Shown piece by piece: positions 33,327 to 42,410 of a stretch of 64,000 nucleotides of DNA. The first letter of the stretch is position 1; each line of letters starts with the position of its first letter. The notes beneath the pieces were generated by a model. That model was not told where the DNA came from, ran no database searches, and worked only from the letters and a program-made list of their open reading frames with translations. Source of the stretch: Deltaproteobacteria bacterium (GTDB taxonomy: Bacteria; Myxococcota_A; Polyangia; Polyangiales; Houyiibacteriaceae); NCBI GenBank assembly GCA_017644045.1, contig JAEPMI010000014.1, positions 310,001 through 374,000 of the forward strand, in the 5' to 3' direction. The position numbers were made by a program, and so were the translations under genes.

Positions 33327-34770
33327 GGGGCAACCTCATCGTGACCCGGGTGCCTCGTCCCTCGGCGCTCTCGAGCAGCAGCACGCCACCGTGCGCTTCG
33401 GCGACCCGGCGCGCGAAGACCAGACCGATGCCCGTCCCCTCCGCCTTGGTCGTGTAGAAGCCGTCGAGCGCGAGGGCCTGCTGGCGTGGGTCCATGCCCG
33501 CACCATGGTCGATCACGTCGAAGACGACGTGCTCACCCTCCCGGCGCGCGAGGAGCTCGACGGGTTTGGTCCCACCGGCTTCGACCGCGTTCCGCAGCAG
33601 GTTCTGCAGCGCCGGGACGAGGAGCGATTCGTCCAGCGTCGCCGCCACGGGCTCCGCGTCGAGCGCGACCGACGGCAGCGGCGCGCTCGCGCGTTCCGCC
33701 AGCGACGCCAAGGTGGTCGCGGTGGGCTGGACCTCGAGCTTCGCCAACCGGAGATAGCGTTCGAGGGCGCCGGTGATGCGTGCCTCCTGATCGAGCGCCA
33801 ACTTGAGCAGATCCTCGTCGAGCGCCTCGCCTCGCTCCTGCGCGACCGTGAGCACCTCGAGCGCGCCGCGCAGCGCCGCCAGCGGCGTTCGCAGGTCGTG
33901 CGCGAGCTGAGCGGACATCCGCCCAGCGAACAACAAGCGCTCCTTGCGCTCCCGCTCGAGTCGCCGCGCGCGGCTCGCGGCCACCGCCATCAGCCCCGCG
34001 AAGAGCGCGCCGCTCACGATGGCACCGACCACCAGCGTCGATCGCTGATCGACCCACGAGGCGAGCCCGAGCTGAAGCATCACGAGCAAGCAGGCCCCCG
34101 CGAATCCGACGGCCGCCGCTCGCGTGCCTCTCGGTGCTTCGAAGAGGCCCTCACGGAATCCCAACCAGACCAAGATGAGCGCCGTGGTGAGGCTGGACAC
34201 GTTGCCGAGGCGCGGACTCTCGAAGCCCAGATCGGCGAAGAGCTCGGTGAGCGCGAGCGCCGCCGCCAACACGAGGCCGCCCATGATCCCGGTCGCTCGC
34301 CGACCCTCCCGCAGCGACGCCCGGCGCCGATGCCGGACCAAGAGAACGATCGAAGCGCCCACCGTGGGCAGGAAGAGCCCCAGGTACGTGAGCGGCCATC
34401 CGGGACTCGCGACCCAACTGGCCATCCCAGTCGAGAACGCCGCGGACGCCGACGCGAGCGAGAGGGCGGTGAAGGGCACGGCGACCACCCAGAGCAGCGG
34501 TCGGAGTTGGCGCGTGCGCCCCGTGAACGCCGCCACGAGCGCGAGCCCCAGCGGCGGCACGTAGGGCGAGAGCGAGAGGTCGACGACGTGCCAGATCGCA
34601 TCGCCCGTCTCCTGGTGCATCGCCGCCGCCCAGGTCCAACCGGCGAAGCACACGCACAGGAAGCCGAGGATGAAAGGAAAGCGATGGCGGGGACCATGGC
34701 TCCACGCGAACGCCGCCAGGGCGAGCTGCCCCGCACCACCGACCACCGCGATCCACGTAGAGAGAAGCAT
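33316..34770 (-). CDS. Multi-pass membrane sensor histidine kinase
   Basis: The first 270 residues contain about eight hydrophobic helices (for example residues 5-22, 32-52, 70-85, 92-112, 126-145, 162-180, 190-205, 220-262), a 7TM-like sensor. The kinase core carries H-box AHDLRTPLAAL, N-box LQNLLRNAVEAGG, G1 DHGAGMD and G2 GTGIGL; all essential residues are present. It should sense a membrane-associated or hydrophobic signal and phosphorylate the overlapping sigma-54 regulator. It starts 35 bases after the hydroxylase gene on the same strand. Ligand unknown. Confidence 0.9.
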   Translation of the reverse strand: MLLSTWIAVVGGAGQLALAAFAWSHGPRHRFPFILGFLCVCFAGWTWAAAMHQETGDAIWHVVDLSLSPYVPPLGLALVAAFTGRTRQLRPLLWVVAVPFTALSLASASAAFSTGMASWVASPGWPLTYLGLFLPTVGASIVLLVRHRRRASLREGRRATGIMGGLVLAAALALTELFADLGFESPRLGNVSSLTTALILVWLGFREGLFEAPRGTRAAAVGFAGACLLVMLQLGLASWVDQRSTLVVGAIVSGALFAGLMAVAASRARRLERERKERLLFAGRMSAQLAHDLRTPLAALRGALEVLTVAQERGEALDEDLLKLALDQEARITGALERYLRLAKLEVQPTATTLASLAERASAPLPSVALDAEPVAATLDESLLVPALQNLLRNAVEAGGTKPVELLARREGEHVVFDVIDHGAGMDPRQQALALDGFYTTKAEGTGIGLVFARRVAEAHGGVLLLESAEGRGTRVTMRLPRGE

Positions 34771-34805
34771 CTTCCCGGCTCGCGCTCCGGTCCCCCCGGT
34801 TCACG

Positions 34806-35603
34806 CTACCCGAGTATCGGCGTCGGCCCGCCGCCCTGTCGAGGGTGCCGCACCGCGCGCGCGAGTGAACGGCCTCGCGTCGCCTCCCACCGCCGCTGGT
34901 TGCCGATCGCCTCGCGGATGTAGCGCGAGCGGAGGAAGACGGCGCGCATCCCACCGAGCAGCGCACGCGCCCGCGGACTCATCGGTCGCCGGACGTCGAT
35001 CAGGAGCACGACTCGTTCCTCGTCCGTGTCGTTCCACACCTCGTGCGGTCGGGTGTCGTCGAAGAGCACGGTCTCGCCTTCACGCCAGTGGACCTCACGC
35101 CCGTCGACCTCCATGCGGCACTGCTCCGCGGCCGCCGGCACCCGGAGGCCCAGGTGGCAGCGCACGTACGCTCGGCTCACCCCACGGTGCCGCGGCACGT
35201 GCTTGCCCGGCGCGAGGACACTGAAGAACGCAGTCTCCAGATCCGGGATGCGGTCCAGCACGGCCGCGGTCTCCGGGCAGAGCGCACACCCGAGCTCCGA
35301 GCGCATGCCGAACCCGTAGAGGAAGAACACCCGCCAGCGATCGTCGGGCGAGATCCGGGTCTGGTCGCGCGAGATCTCCTGGAAGGTCGGCAGCAGCGAG
35401 CGATGCGCCAGCAGCTCGTCGGCCTCTCGCTGGATGTCTAGCCAATCCCGTTCGAGCCGTGCGGTCCACGCGAACGTATCGCGGTCCGGCAGGGCGTCGG
35501 TCTCGATCCGGGACGCTCGCTCGAAGAGCTCGTCCGTCCCTCGGAAGATCCGTTCGCCGATCTTCCCCACCACCTTCCGCTTCAGCCGCTCCAACCCCTG
35601 CAT
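34806..35603 (-). CDS. Aspartyl/asparaginyl beta-hydroxylase family protein
   Basis: About 265 residues. The C-terminal half has the Asp/Asn hydroxylase core: PRHRGVSRAYVRCHLGLRVP, then EGETVLFDDTRPHEVWNDTDEERVVLL split around two His that bind iron, and a downstream Arg for 2-oxoglutarate. The N-terminal 90 residues are helical and basic. The family hydroxylates protein side chains or lipid/peptide products using Fe(II), oxygen and 2-oxoglutarate. ATG 35603 is certain enough: a perfect AGGAGG lies six bases upstream, whereas the longer frame has none. It is the first gene of an operon with the histidine kinase and sigma-54 regulator, a 24/12 promoter being centred about 45 bases upstream. 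Confidence 0.88.
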   Translation of the reverse strand: MQGLERLKRKVVGKIGERIFRGTDELFERASRIETDALPDRDTFAWTARLERDWLDIQREADELLAHRSLLPTFQEISRDQTRISPDDRWRVFFLYGFGMRSELGCALCPETAAVLDRIPDLETAFFSVLAPGKHVPRHRGVSRAYVRCHLGLRVPAAAEQCRMEVDGREVHWREGETVLFDDTRPHEVWNDTDEERVVLLIDVRRPMSPRARALLGGMRAVFLRSRYIREAIGNQRRWEATRGRSLARAVRHPRQGGGPTPILG

Positions 35604-35640
35604 GCTCCACCTCCTTCGGGTCACGCCCGTTCGGACGCTG

Positions 35641-35657
35641 AGCAAGGGCTGAGCCAA
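35641..35657 (-). promoter_or_regulatory. Sigma-54 (-24/-12) promoter of the hydroxylase operon
   Basis: On the minus strand the bases read TTGGC-TCAGCCC-TTGCT, with exactly ten bases between the invariant GG and GC. This matches the sigma-54 consensus YTGGCACGNNNNTTGCW at all core positions. Transcription would start near 35630, giving a leader of about 27 bases with AGGAGG before ATG 35603. Confidence 0.7.
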
Positions 35658-35707
35658 GGCACGCTCCCCCACGTTCCAGCGGAGGACGCGCACCTCGGCC
35701 GGTTCGA

Positions 35708-35725
35708 TGTGCAGGTCGATGCACA
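35708..35725. promoter_or_regulatory. Candidate upstream activator site
   Basis: TGTGCA-N6-TGCACA is a perfect inverted repeat, about 80-95 bases upstream of the predicted start site, the usual position for binding a dimeric sigma-54 activator. The half-sites resemble NtrC-type TGCAC half-sites. The sigma-54 regulator encoded at the end of this operon is the natural candidate. Confidence 0.5.
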
Positions 35726-35758
35726 CCGTGCGAAGTCGCCCCCCTCACCATGATGAAG

Positions 35759-35794
35759 AGAGACGCGGCCCGTGTCGCCTTGGGCCGCGCCTCT
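35759..35794 (-). terminator. Strong hairpin after the sulfur dioxygenase gene
   Basis: Bases 35759-35771 and 35782-35794 form a 13-bp G+C-rich stem with one mismatch and a 10-base loop, about 60 bases past the stop of the dioxygenase gene. On the minus strand CTCTTCATCAT follows, moderately T-rich. It separates that gene from the hydroxylase operon. Confidence 0.6.
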
Positions 35795-35853
35795 CCTTCG
35801 TTACACCGAATGGGAACCGCGACGAGGCACGGCTGGTGACGATTCCGTGAGCA

Positions 35854-36741
<888 letters not shown>

Positions 36742-36773
36742 GGTGGGCTCCTTTCGAACTCACCGGACTACGG

Positions 36774-36790
36774 AGCATCAGCCGTGCCAG
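36774..36790 (-). promoter_or_regulatory. Sigma-54 (-24/-12) promoter of the sulfur dioxygenase gene
   Basis: On the minus strand: TGGCACG-GCTG-ATGCT, with ten bases between GG and GC. The -24 element is a perfect TGGCACG and the -12 element differs at one base (ATGCT for TTGCT). Predicted start near 36763, leader about 22 bases. Two CTGAAACG direct repeats 32 bases apart (36840-36847, 36872-36879) lie about 77-117 bases upstream, where an activator would bind. Confidence 0.6.
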
Positions 36791-36910
36791 CCGCGCCGAG
36801 CGGTCGAAACCGGGTCGGAACGGCCCTTCATGAAGCGCCCTGAAACGAGCCGCACGTGAGCGCTGCAACAGCTGAAACGGGCGCTCCCGATCGGTGCAAC
36901 GAAGCCTCCG

Positions 36911-36951
36911 AAAACTCACGGCGATGGACTTCCGGTATCGCGCCACGGCGG
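36911..36951. repeat. 41-bp direct repeat, copy 1
   Basis: This 41-base stretch (AAAACTCACGGCGATG, two changed bases, CTTCCGGTATCGCGC, one changed base, ACGGCGG) is repeated at 38332-38372 in the same orientation with 38 of 41 identical. The two copies flank the beta-propeller-like lipoprotein gene, 1421 bases apart. Confidence 0.85.
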
Positions 36952-36992
36952 ACGAGGGGAATTCTCATGAGACTCGATCCGTAGCACCACAG

Positions 36993-38246
36993 GTGCGCAC
37001 CCTACGCTGGCTCGCCCTCGTCACGACGCTCGGGGCTACGGCCTGCATCGAGCAGAGCCCCATCGGACGGTCAGGAGAAGCGATGGTGAAGAGTGGAGCG
37101 AACACCCCTCGAGGTTGGTCCAACGGTGGCGGCTGGCCGACGCTCTGTCTGCTCGAGAACGTCACGCGACATCCATCTCGACCGTGGCTCACCGCCGCCT
37201 GCACCAATCACGACGGGGAGGCAGGCGCCGTGCTGCTCTTCGACTGGGAGCGCGGCCAGCTCATCTACACGCACCAGCACGAAGAGTCCGTGGGCTGGTT
37301 GGGCAGCCACGACGTGCTGCGCTGGCACCCGGATGGCACGCGGCTCGGAACCACCGCCAGCACCAATGGCATCCTCGTCCTGGAAGAGGGCCGACCGAGT
37401 GGCGAGGCGTTGCCTGACGATGGGCGCGACTCGGGGGTCAGCTACGTCTGGGTGGACGACCGCTTGTACACCGACACCGACATGCTCATCGATCCCACTC
37501 GGGACGAGTACGCCACGCCGCCGCCGCCGTATCCGCTCGTGGGTGGACCGGAGTGGAACAGTGTCGACGGCTTCTCGTGGAACCCGCGCTTGCGCGCCGC
37601 CGTTGCGGACACCCTCGACCATGGCATCGCGGCCTTCTCTCCCGAGACCGGGAGCGTCCACTGGCGAATAGCGCCGTCGGACCGCGCTCGCACCCACATC
37701 TCACCGGATGGGCGCCACGTCCTTCGGTTGACTTGGCAGCCGGGCGAGACGAGCGAAGTCGCCTGGTTCGATGGCGACACCGGAGCATCCATCGCCACCC
37801 ACCAGAGCGACCTCGGAGTGCCCAGCGTCTCCTGGGGCCCCGCTGGGCAGCTCGCGCTGTACACACGAACGTCGAGCGGTCCGTGGCTCGTCGAGCTCCA
37901 TGACCCGAATGGACGGCGGGCTCGGTGGCACTCCGAGGAACGAATCACGGGGAGCGACCTCGATCTTCCCGCGGTCTCTTGGTCACCCGACGGAACCCGC
38001 CTCGCCGTCACCGTCGAGCGCGGGGTGGTCCTGCTCGACGCGGCGACCGCGCAGCTGGTGGGTCGCCTCCCGGTCCTCCTTCCCGAGCCAACTATCCGCT
38101 CGCCCGAGTACGACTCTTCGCGGGGCGGCTCGGTGTGGTGGGTGGCGGATGACACGCTGCTCCGGATCGAGCAGCACGCCGTCGCGGTGTGGTCCGCGGA
38201 CGGCAGTCGGCGTTCGGACTTCGTCATGCCGACCTCCGGCGGATGA
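36993..38246 (+). CDS. Lipoprotein with WD40/beta-propeller-like repeats, unknown
   Basis: About 417 residues. The start TLRWLALVTTLGATAC is a lipoprotein-type signal. The rest has repeated strand patterns such as DVLRWHPDGTRLG, GVPSVSWGPAGQLALY and PAVSWSPDGTRLAV, the SPDG/HPDG repeats of WD40- or TolB-like beta-propellers; at least four to five blades are visible. Such proteins bind partners or ligands at the envelope. GTG 36993 places the signal at the N-terminus, although it lacks a clear ribosome site; ATG 36924 in the upstream direct repeat is in frame. The gene lies between the two 41-bp direct repeats and may be an acquired or duplicated unit. Confidence 0.7.
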   Translation: MRTLRWLALVTTLGATACIEQSPIGRSGEAMVKSGANTPRGWSNGGGWPTLCLLENVTRHPSRPWLTAACTNHDGEAGAVLLFDWERGQLIYTHQHEESVGWLGSHDVLRWHPDGTRLGTTASTNGILVLEEGRPSGEALPDDGRDSGVSYVWVDDRLYTDTDMLIDPTRDEYATPPPPYPLVGGPEWNSVDGFSWNPRLRAAVADTLDHGIAAFSPETGSVHWRIAPSDRARTHISPDGRHVLRLTWQPGETSEVAWFDGDTGASIATHQSDLGVPSVSWGPAGQLALYTRTSSGPWLVELHDPNGRRARWHSEERITGSDLDLPAVSWSPDGTRLAVTVERGVVLLDAATAQLVGRLPVLLPEPTIRSPEYDSSRGGSVWWVADDTLLRIEQHAVAVWSADGSRRSDFVMPTSGG

Positions 38247-38577
38247 GGGAATCGAGAAGGGGTCGACGGGGTGGCAGAGGGCGGCGGGGACGGCTGGCTG
38301 ACGTGGCTCGAAACCTCGACGAACCCTTCGGAAAACTCACGGCGATGCGCTTCCGGTATCGCGCTACGGCGGTAGCCGCAGGCGAATCGGCCCCTTCGCT
38401 CGGGAGGGATCTACGACTCGGCCCTTCTGTGTGAACTCGAGCGCGCCAGTAGTGTCCGACCACGTGGTGTAGGAGCGCCCGCCGGAGCCGCTGCGTAGCG
38501 GCCTGAGCGAGAGCTCCTGAAATAGAGCGGCCATCCGCGTCATCCTTGAGGTGCTGAAACCAAAGAGGAGCAACGAG
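38247..38577. other. Gene-free stretch with direct repeat copy 2 and hairpins
   Basis: No convincing gene on either strand. It holds copy 2 of the direct repeat (38332-38372), the perfect palindrome ACCACGTGGT (38459-38468), and a hairpin GCCGCT-GCGT-AGCGGC (38487-38502) nested inside GGAGC/GCTCC arms (38472-38476/38513-38517). The mixture looks like the edge of a decayed mobile element. Confidence 0.5.
38332..38372. repeat. 41-bp direct repeat, copy 2
   Basis: Same orientation as 36911-36951, 38 of 41 bases identical. It starts 86 bases after the stop of the propeller lipoprotein gene. Confidence 0.85.
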
Positions 38578-38664
38578 ATGGCCAAGAAGACGATGGACCC
38601 CGTGGAGATGGTTCGCAAGACCCTCGAGGAGGGCAGACTTCCGCTGTCGCCCGCTTGCGCTTAG
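38578..38664 (+). pseudogene. Truncated gene start, possibly of a transposase
   Basis: A strong ribosome site (AGAGGAG, eight bases away) precedes an ATG reading MAKKTMDPVEMVRKTLEEG, after which the frame becomes unlike a protein and stops at residue 28. The opening resembles the N-terminus of IS256-type transposases in general composition (short basic start, then an acidic helix), but that is a guess. It is best read as the remaining 5' end of a broken gene. Confidence 0.35.
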
Positions 38665-38674
38665 CGTGACTGCG

Positions 38675-38803
38675 ATGCGTTTGGCTCTCCTCTCGTCCCT
38701 GTTGCTCGGCTGCGCCCACGCGTCTCCGGCGCCCGCCGAACGACGAGCGATGTTCGTTCGCGGGCATACGAGCGGGGGTGAGGCGGGTTGGGTCGCGACA
38801 TGA
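38675..38803 (+). CDS. Small 42-residue putative lipoprotein, coupled to next gene
   Basis: ATG 38675 opens a 42-residue frame with a compact lipoprotein signal (RLALLSSLLLGC, Cys at residue 13) followed by Ala/Pro and a short polar tail. Its TGA overlaps the ATG of the downstream lipoprotein by four bases (ATGA), a layout that favours genuine translation. It could be a real small lipoprotein or a leader for the next gene. There is no recognised family. Confidence 0.45.
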   Translation: MRLALLSSLLLGCAHASPAPAERRAMFVRGHTSGGEAGWVAT

Positions 38804-40170
38804 GAGCGACGAGTACATGGGCGCTGGCCACGGGGTGGATGGTCGCGTGCGCGGGATCGGTGGCCGAGCCGCCCGCAGCGCCTGCGAGCGCACCCCCGCC
38901 AGCTTCTGAGATCGAACCGGAGCCCACGGCGCCGCCCGTCGCGGAGGAGGTTCCCGAGGACGGCCACGCCGCGTTCGTCGCGCGGGTGGAAGGGGTGGCT
39001 CCCGAGCTCGTCGAGCGTGCGCTCGACGTCGATCCCGCGTGGGGGTCCTACGAAGCGCGTGAGGCGGACGGTCACCTCATCGTCTCCTTCTCGGAGTGGG
39101 GCAACGGTATCGACGGCGCCTGGAGCGAGGACGCGCACGTCTTCCGAGAGGGCGAGCCAGTCGCACGCGTTCGGGCCGGGGCGCTGGACGGACAATACGT
39201 GTGGGCCGTGCGCGTGGAGCCCTCGCTCTCGGCGGAGGGTGTGAGCGAGGCCGTCGCAGCGTGGGCGGAGGGCCCGGTGGTGGACGACGGTGGTGACCCA
39301 CACGCGGGGTGGGCAGACCTCTTCCTCGGTGCCGTCACCGACCCGCCCTCCGTCGCCGCGGGAGCCTTCACGCTCCATGGGCCGCTCTACCGCCCCGACC
39401 GGGCGACGCCGAGTGCCGAGACCTCGGCCGACGAGTGCGAGGGGGCCGAGCGCCGACCCTGGTTCAGCGTCGGCCGTCACCTGCCGCCGGCGTTCCGACG
39501 CCATCCCACGATCGACGAGCACACTGCGCTCTTCCGTTGGGACGAGTACGAGGCGCCCCAAGACGGCCTCGAGGTGGTGGGGATCGGAGTCCGTGGCGCC
39601 TGCATTCGAGAGCACCAATGGGGCTCGGTGCGCCTCCGTCGCCACGCGCTGGCCGGGCGCAACGGTGGCGAGGCGGTGCTCTTGGTCGACGGAGAGGGCC
39701 CGCCGCGGTGGGTTCTCGAGACTCGACAGGCCGTGCTCGGAACCCGAGTGGAGTGGCTCGCGCCCGCGAGCGGGTGGCTCATCGGCCGGTATCAATCGCT
39801 CCATGGGGGTTACCTCTACGCGCGGGCCGGTGGGCTGGTCGCCGTTCGTGTCGCGGACGGGGCCGCGTTTCGGGTCGACGTGGCTCGCGCATACGAACGC
39901 GGAACGATCGAGGGCGAGGTGTCCTACGTCGCGCGCGGAGAGGCGGGGATGGACCAGTGCCTTGAGGAGCAGCTCGGCCGTCGCGATGGTCCTCTCGAAG
40001 ACCACACGGTCCCGAGCCCCGAGGAGTTCGCGCGCTGCGAGGCGCTGCTCTCGCCGGGGGTCGAGGTGTCCGATGTGCGCCTGCGGGTTCGGCGACCCGA
40101 CGGCCAGTGGGTGGCCCTGCCGCTCGCCCGACTCTCGCGCATGGCGCATCGGCTGAGCCCCCCGCCTTAG
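38800..40170 (+). CDS. Putative lipoprotein of unknown function
   Basis: About 456 residues. A hydrophobic start with ATGWMVACAG suggests a lipoprotein signal, then a Pro/Ala/Glu-rich linker (about 24-50). The body is acidic and Trp/Gly rich with no recognised domain; four or five Cys are spread through the C-terminal half. Codon use fits the window. ATG 38800 overlaps the stop of the small upstream lipoprotein by four bases. A strong hairpin 19 bases after the stop separates it from the convergent EF-G paralogue. No function can be assigned. Confidence 0.7.
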   Translation: MRATSTWALATGWMVACAGSVAEPPAAPASAPPPASEIEPEPTAPPVAEEVPEDGHAAFVARVEGVAPELVERALDVDPAWGSYEAREADGHLIVSFSEWGNGIDGAWSEDAHVFREGEPVARVRAGALDGQYVWAVRVEPSLSAEGVSEAVAAWAEGPVVDDGGDPHAGWADLFLGAVTDPPSVAAGAFTLHGPLYRPDRATPSAETSADECEGAERRPWFSVGRHLPPAFRRHPTIDEHTALFRWDEYEAPQDGLEVVGIGVRGACIREHQWGSVRLRRHALAGRNGGEAVLLVDGEGPPRWVLETRQAVLGTRVEWLAPASGWLIGRYQSLHGGYLYARAGGLVAVRVADGAAFRVDVARAYERGTIEGEVSYVARGEAGMDQCLEEQLGRRDGPLEDHTVPSPEEFARCEALLSPGVEVSDVRLRVRRPDGQWVALPLARLSRMAHRLSPPP

Positions 40171-40188
40171 CTCGTGGCTCGAAAAGAC

Positions 40189-40223
40189 GAGCGCCCCGGC
40201 TCCGTGAGGGAGTCGGGGCGCTC
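40189..40223 (-). terminator. Intrinsic terminator of the EF-G paralogue
   Basis: Bases 40189-40203 and 40209-40223 form a 15-bp stem (GAGCGCCCCG... with one G-T pair) and a 5-base loop. On the minus strand it is followed by GTCTTTTCG, a short T-tract, just past the EF-G stop. The plus-strand side has no T-run, but the hairpin may also block read-through from the convergent lipoprotein gene. Confidence 0.8.
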
Positions 40224-40228
40224 TGGGA

Positions 40229-42277
40229 TCACGCCGCGTCGAGGAGCTGCTGGACCAGCGGGTCCGGGACGGTGGCGTGGTGGGCGAACGTCGCGGAGTG
40301 CGACCCGCGCCCGTGGGCGAGCCCGCCGAGATCGGCCGCGTAGCCGAAGAGCTCGACCAGCGGGACCTCGGCCTGGACGACCTGGGTTCCGCCGCGGGCG
40401 GTGAGGCTCACCACCCGGCCGCGCCGGCGACCGAGGTCACCGAGCACGGCGCCGAGGACCTCGTCGGGGACGAGGATCTCGAGGGACATGATCGGCTCGA
40501 GCAAGAGCGGGCGCGCCTTCCGGCAGGCCTCGTGGAAGGCGAGGCCGCCAGCGATCTGGAACGCCATCTCACTCGAGTCGTTGCTGTGTTGGTCTCCGTC
40601 GAGGACGGCGACCTGGACGTCGATCACCGGGTGACCGCCGAGCACGCCGCTCTGCATCGCCGCCTGCACGCCCTTGCGGACGCCTTCGACGTACTCGCGC
40701 GCGAGCACGCCGCCGCGGGTCCGGTCTTCGAAGACGAAGCCCGCGCCGCGCGGGAGCGGGGACACCTCGAGAGTGACGATCGCGTACTGGCCGGGACCGC
40801 CGCTCTGCTTGACGTGCTTGGTGGTGTGGGTGGCCGTGGCGCCGAGGGTCTCGCGACAAGCGACCTTGGGTCGCCCGAGCGTGACCTCGACGCCGTGCTC
40901 GCGCTTCAAGCGATCGCGGACGACCTCCAGCTGGAGCTCGCCCACGCCCGCGAGGAGCGTCTGTCCGGTATCGGGATCGGTCTCGAAGGCCACCGAAGGA
41001 TCCTCGGTGAGGATCTTCTGAGCGGCCTCCGCGAAGCGGTCTCGGTCGCGGCGGCCGCAGGGCTCGACCGCCCGCCTCACCACCGGCTCCGGCACCTCGA
41101 GGGACTCGAGGCGCAGCGTCGCCGACGGGTCGGTGAGCGTCTCACCGGTCTGCACCCGAGCCCCCACGAGCGCCCCGATGTCGCCGGCGCCCAGGGCGTC
41201 GACATCGTCGAGACGGTCCGCGAAGACTCGGACCACGCGGCCGATCCGGAAGCGCTTCTCGTCGCTCGACTTCCACGCGGTCTGCCCCTTGCGGAGCTCG
41301 CCGGCGTAGACGCGAACGAAGGTCAGCGGACCGAATCGGTCGTGGACCACCTTGAAGGCATAGACCGCCAGCGGCGCCTCGACCGAGCGCTCCCGCTCGC
41401 CGCCGTCCATGCCCACGATCGGGCCACGGTCGGCGGGACCGGGGAGGAGCTCGACCACGGCGTCGAGGACGGACTGCACCCCGCAGTTGCGGAACGCGGA
41501 GCCACCGAGCGCGGGGACGATGGTCCCGGCGATCGTGCCTCGCCGAAGCGCGGCGCGAGTCACGTCGGGGGTCGCCCTCCCTTCGAGCCACGCGAGCTCG
41601 AAGTCGGGGTCGGCCTCCGCGCATGCCTCGACCAGCTCCTCCTGCAGCTGCTCCACGCGATGGCGGAGCGCAGGCGAGAGCGAGCTGAGCGGCTCGGGTT
41701 CGAGGGGCTCGCCCTCGTCGCCCGTCCACCGGCGTACGCAGCCTTCGACCAGGTCGATCAGACCGGGGCTCTTCGACTCGCTGTCGATCGGCCACGCGAT
41801 CGGGAGCGGTGACACGCCGAGGCGCTCCTGCACCGCCACGAGGCTTCGCTCGAAGCTCGCGCCGGGGCGGTCGAGCTTGTTCACGAAGAGCACGCGGGGC
41901 ACGCCGAAGCGGTCGGCCTGACGCCACACCTTCTCGGTCTGGGGCTCCACACCGGCGACCCCGTCGAGGACCACCACCGCGCCGTCGAGCACGCGAAGGC
42001 TGCGCTCGACCTCGATGTTGAAGTCGGCGTGGCCGGGCGTGTCGATCAGATGCAGCCGGTGGTCGCGCCAGGCGCACGACACCGCTGCGGCTTGGATGGT
42101 GATCCCCATCTGCTGCTCGAGGGCGCCGTGGTCGGTCGTGGTGTTGCCGGAGTCGACGTTGCCGATCGTCCGCGTCGCGCCGGTGTGGAAGAGGATGCGC
42201 TCGGTGAGCGTCGTCTTGCCGGCGTCGACGTGGGCGATGATGCCGAGGTTCCGGATGGGTTGGTTCTTACGGGTCAT
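40229..42277 (-). CDS. Elongation factor G paralogue (EF-G-like translational GTPase)
   Basis: The 682-residue protein has all five EF-G domains: G1 AHVDAGKTT, G3 DTPGHADF with the catalytic His, G4 NKLD, and domain IV/V motifs DSSEMAFQIAG and GRGSHSATF near the end. It is slightly shorter than canonical EF-G (about 700). Switch I reads EQQMGITI where canonical EF-G has EQERGITI, so the conserved Arg is Met. No rpsL, rpsG or tuf gene is nearby, so this is a stand-alone paralogue rather than the main fusA; roles in recycling, stress or antibiotic tolerance are known for such paralogues. AGGAG lies eight bases before ATG 42277, and an intrinsic terminator follows. Confidence 0.9.
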   Translation of the reverse strand: MTRKNQPIRNLGIIAHVDAGKTTLTERILFHTGATRTIGNVDSGNTTTDHGALEQQMGITIQAAAVSCAWRDHRLHLIDTPGHADFNIEVERSLRVLDGAVVVLDGVAGVEPQTEKVWRQADRFGVPRVLFVNKLDRPGASFERSLVAVQERLGVSPLPIAWPIDSESKSPGLIDLVEGCVRRWTGDEGEPLEPEPLSSLSPALRHRVEQLQEELVEACAEADPDFELAWLEGRATPDVTRAALRRGTIAGTIVPALGGSAFRNCGVQSVLDAVVELLPGPADRGPIVGMDGGERERSVEAPLAVYAFKVVHDRFGPLTFVRVYAGELRKGQTAWKSSDEKRFRIGRVVRVFADRLDDVDALGAGDIGALVGARVQTGETLTDPSATLRLESLEVPEPVVRRAVEPCGRRDRDRFAEAAQKILTEDPSVAFETDPDTGQTLLAGVGELQLEVVRDRLKREHGVEVTLGRPKVACRETLGATATHTTKHVKQSGGPGQYAIVTLEVSPLPRGAGFVFEDRTRGGVLAREYVEGVRKGVQAAMQSGVLGGHPVIDVQVAVLDGDQHSNDSSEMAFQIAGGLAFHEACRKARPLLLEPIMSLEILVPDEVLGAVLGDLGRRRGRVVSLTARGGTQVVQAEVPLVELFGYAADLGGLAHGRGSHSATFAHHATVPDPLVQQLLDAA

Positions 42278-42410
42278 GACGGGATCTCCTGCGCCGGTGC
42301 GAGACGGAGCTCGCCATCACCGACGCGTTCACGTTGGGAATGGAGACCGGTGCTGGTCCGCGCGCGGCGAGGGGACGCTCGGTCGGACGCCTCCCTCGAA
42401 GCGAGTGCGT

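Noticed and set aside
35641-35726. Longer N-terminal extension of the Asp/Asn hydroxylase starting at 35726
   Set aside because: The perfect AGGAGG before 35603 and the -24/-12 promoter inside the extension show that the shorter start is the true one.
38224-40149. A 641-codon minus-strand frame across the lipoprotein region
   Set aside because: Composition is that of a shadow. The plus strand carries lipoprotein signals and overlapping ATGA coupling.
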